From an uncultured Oscillospiraceae bacterium (GTDB lineage Bacteria > Bacillota > Clostridia > Oscillospirales > Oscillospiraceae): DNA of 17,004 bases. Location of the stretch: assembly GCA_934597345.1 (NCBI GenBank), contig CAKTRJ010000040.1, positions 1 through 17,004 of the forward strand. Direction: 5' to 3'. Numbering within the stretch: position 1 is the first letter of the stretch; every line of letters begins with the position of its first letter. Below, one piece after another: positions 16,510 through 17,004 of the stretch. The notes under the pieces were generated by a model that worked only from the letters and a program-made list of their open reading frames with translations, did not search any database and had not been told where the DNA came from. Made by a program: the position numbers and the translations under genes.

Positions 16510-17004
16510 TTACACCAGGGAATCGGAGGCGTCCGTCAGAAGCTCCGGATCGCCGTCAGTGATCAGAATGGTGTTCTCATAATGGGCGGCGTTTTTGCCG
16601 TCCGCCGTTTTGACGGTCCAGCCGTCGGACATCTGGCGGATGGCGGCGCTGCCGGCGTTGACCATGGGCTCTACCGCGATGGTCATGCCCCGCAGCAGCC
16701 GGGGACCGTGGCCGGGGTTGCCGAAGTTCGGCACCTCGGGGCTTTCATGCATCCTCCGGCCGATGCCGTGACCGACATACTCCCGGACGATGCTGTAGCC
16801 GTGGCTCTCGGCGTATTCCTGAACGGCATGGGAGATATCGCTGAGGCGATATCCCTCCCGCGCGAACTTGATGCCCTCGAAGAAGGACTGCTGGGTCACG
16901 CGGATCAGATCCAGGGCCTCGTCGGACACCTGCCCGCAGGGGTAGGTGCCGGCGCAGTCGCCATGGAAGCCGCCGATGTAGGCGCCCACATCCACGCTGA
17001 CGAT
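16510..17004 (-). CDS. map: Methionine aminopeptidase type I, 5' end cut by window edge
   Basis: C-terminal 164 residues of the enzyme that removes the initiator Met from new proteins. Visible metal ligands: Asp in SVDVGAYIGGFHGD (both Asp), His in GHGIGRRMHE, Glu in AVEPM and Glu in AHYENT. The N-terminal part with the substrate-binding His lies outside. The frame stays open to the right edge (IVSVDVG...). Its place upstream of the KOW gene and infA is standard for the Firmicutes spc operon. Confidence 0.97.
   Translation of the reverse strand: MVSVDVGAYIGGFHGDCAGTYPCGQVSDEALDLIRVTQQSFFEGIKFAREGYRLSDISHAVQEYAESHGYSIVREYVGHGIGRRMHESPEVPNFGNPGHGPRLLRGMTIAVEPMVNAGSAAIRQMSDGWTVKTADGKNAAHYENTILITDGDPELLTDASDSLV

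Noticed and set aside
16510..16995. map starting at 16995
   Set aside because: That codon is an internal GTG in SVDVGAY; the N-terminal part of the enzyme lies beyond the window.

Overview
This window looks like chromosomal DNA of a GC-rich member of the Clostridia, most probably an Oscillospiraceae/Ruminococcaceae-type gut anaerobe. The reasons are the Firmicutes order map - KOW-domain gene - infA - rpmJ - rpsM - rpsK - rpsD - rpoA - rplQ, strong AGGAGG-type ribosome binding sites, a Gram-positive LexA with a GAAC-N4-GTT operator, and small palindromic intergenic repeats of a kind common in that group. The genus is an inference. I see no rRNA, tRNA, CRISPR array, phage or transposase gene.

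Left part (1-3480): rlmD runs off the left edge on the minus strand. Upstream of it lies a beta-CASP metallo-beta-lactamase-fold nuclease gene, also minus, separated by a terminator-like hairpin and a 148-bp palindromic repeat. The nuclease gene and secA are divergently transcribed from two recognisable promoters around 3328-3424.

Middle part (3480-10710): secA (plus) ends at a GC-rich hairpin and is followed by a second copy of the palindromic repeat. Next come pgeF and a lipoprotein solute-binding protein gene overlapping by 4 bp, ending at a bidirectional terminator shared with lexA (minus). lexA and secG are divergent, with a LexA box on the lexA -35 region. secG converges on a NodB-type polysaccharide deacetylase lipoprotein gene (minus). 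Two Sec translocase genes, secA and secG, thus lie in one neighbourhood with three exported proteins (the two lipoproteins and the extracytoplasmic zinc-ribbon protein), although they are not one operon.

Right-middle part (10750-12610): a self-contained minus-strand transcription unit with its own promoter and terminator carries three genes I cannot assign to a known system: a soluble 147-aa protein, a tail-anchored zinc-ribbon protein and a zinc-ribbon/transmembrane/extracytoplasmic paralogue. This is the least conventional coding content. The following stretch (12610-12956) has no gene and holds two kinds of hairpin-rich repeat.

Right part (12957-17004): the end of the spc/alpha ribosomal operon, all minus, running from map (cut by the right edge) to rplQ and a strong terminator. 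It supplies N-terminal Met removal, initiation factor IF-1, ribosomal proteins L36, S13, S11, S4 and L17, and the RNA polymerase alpha subunit. infA starts at TTG.
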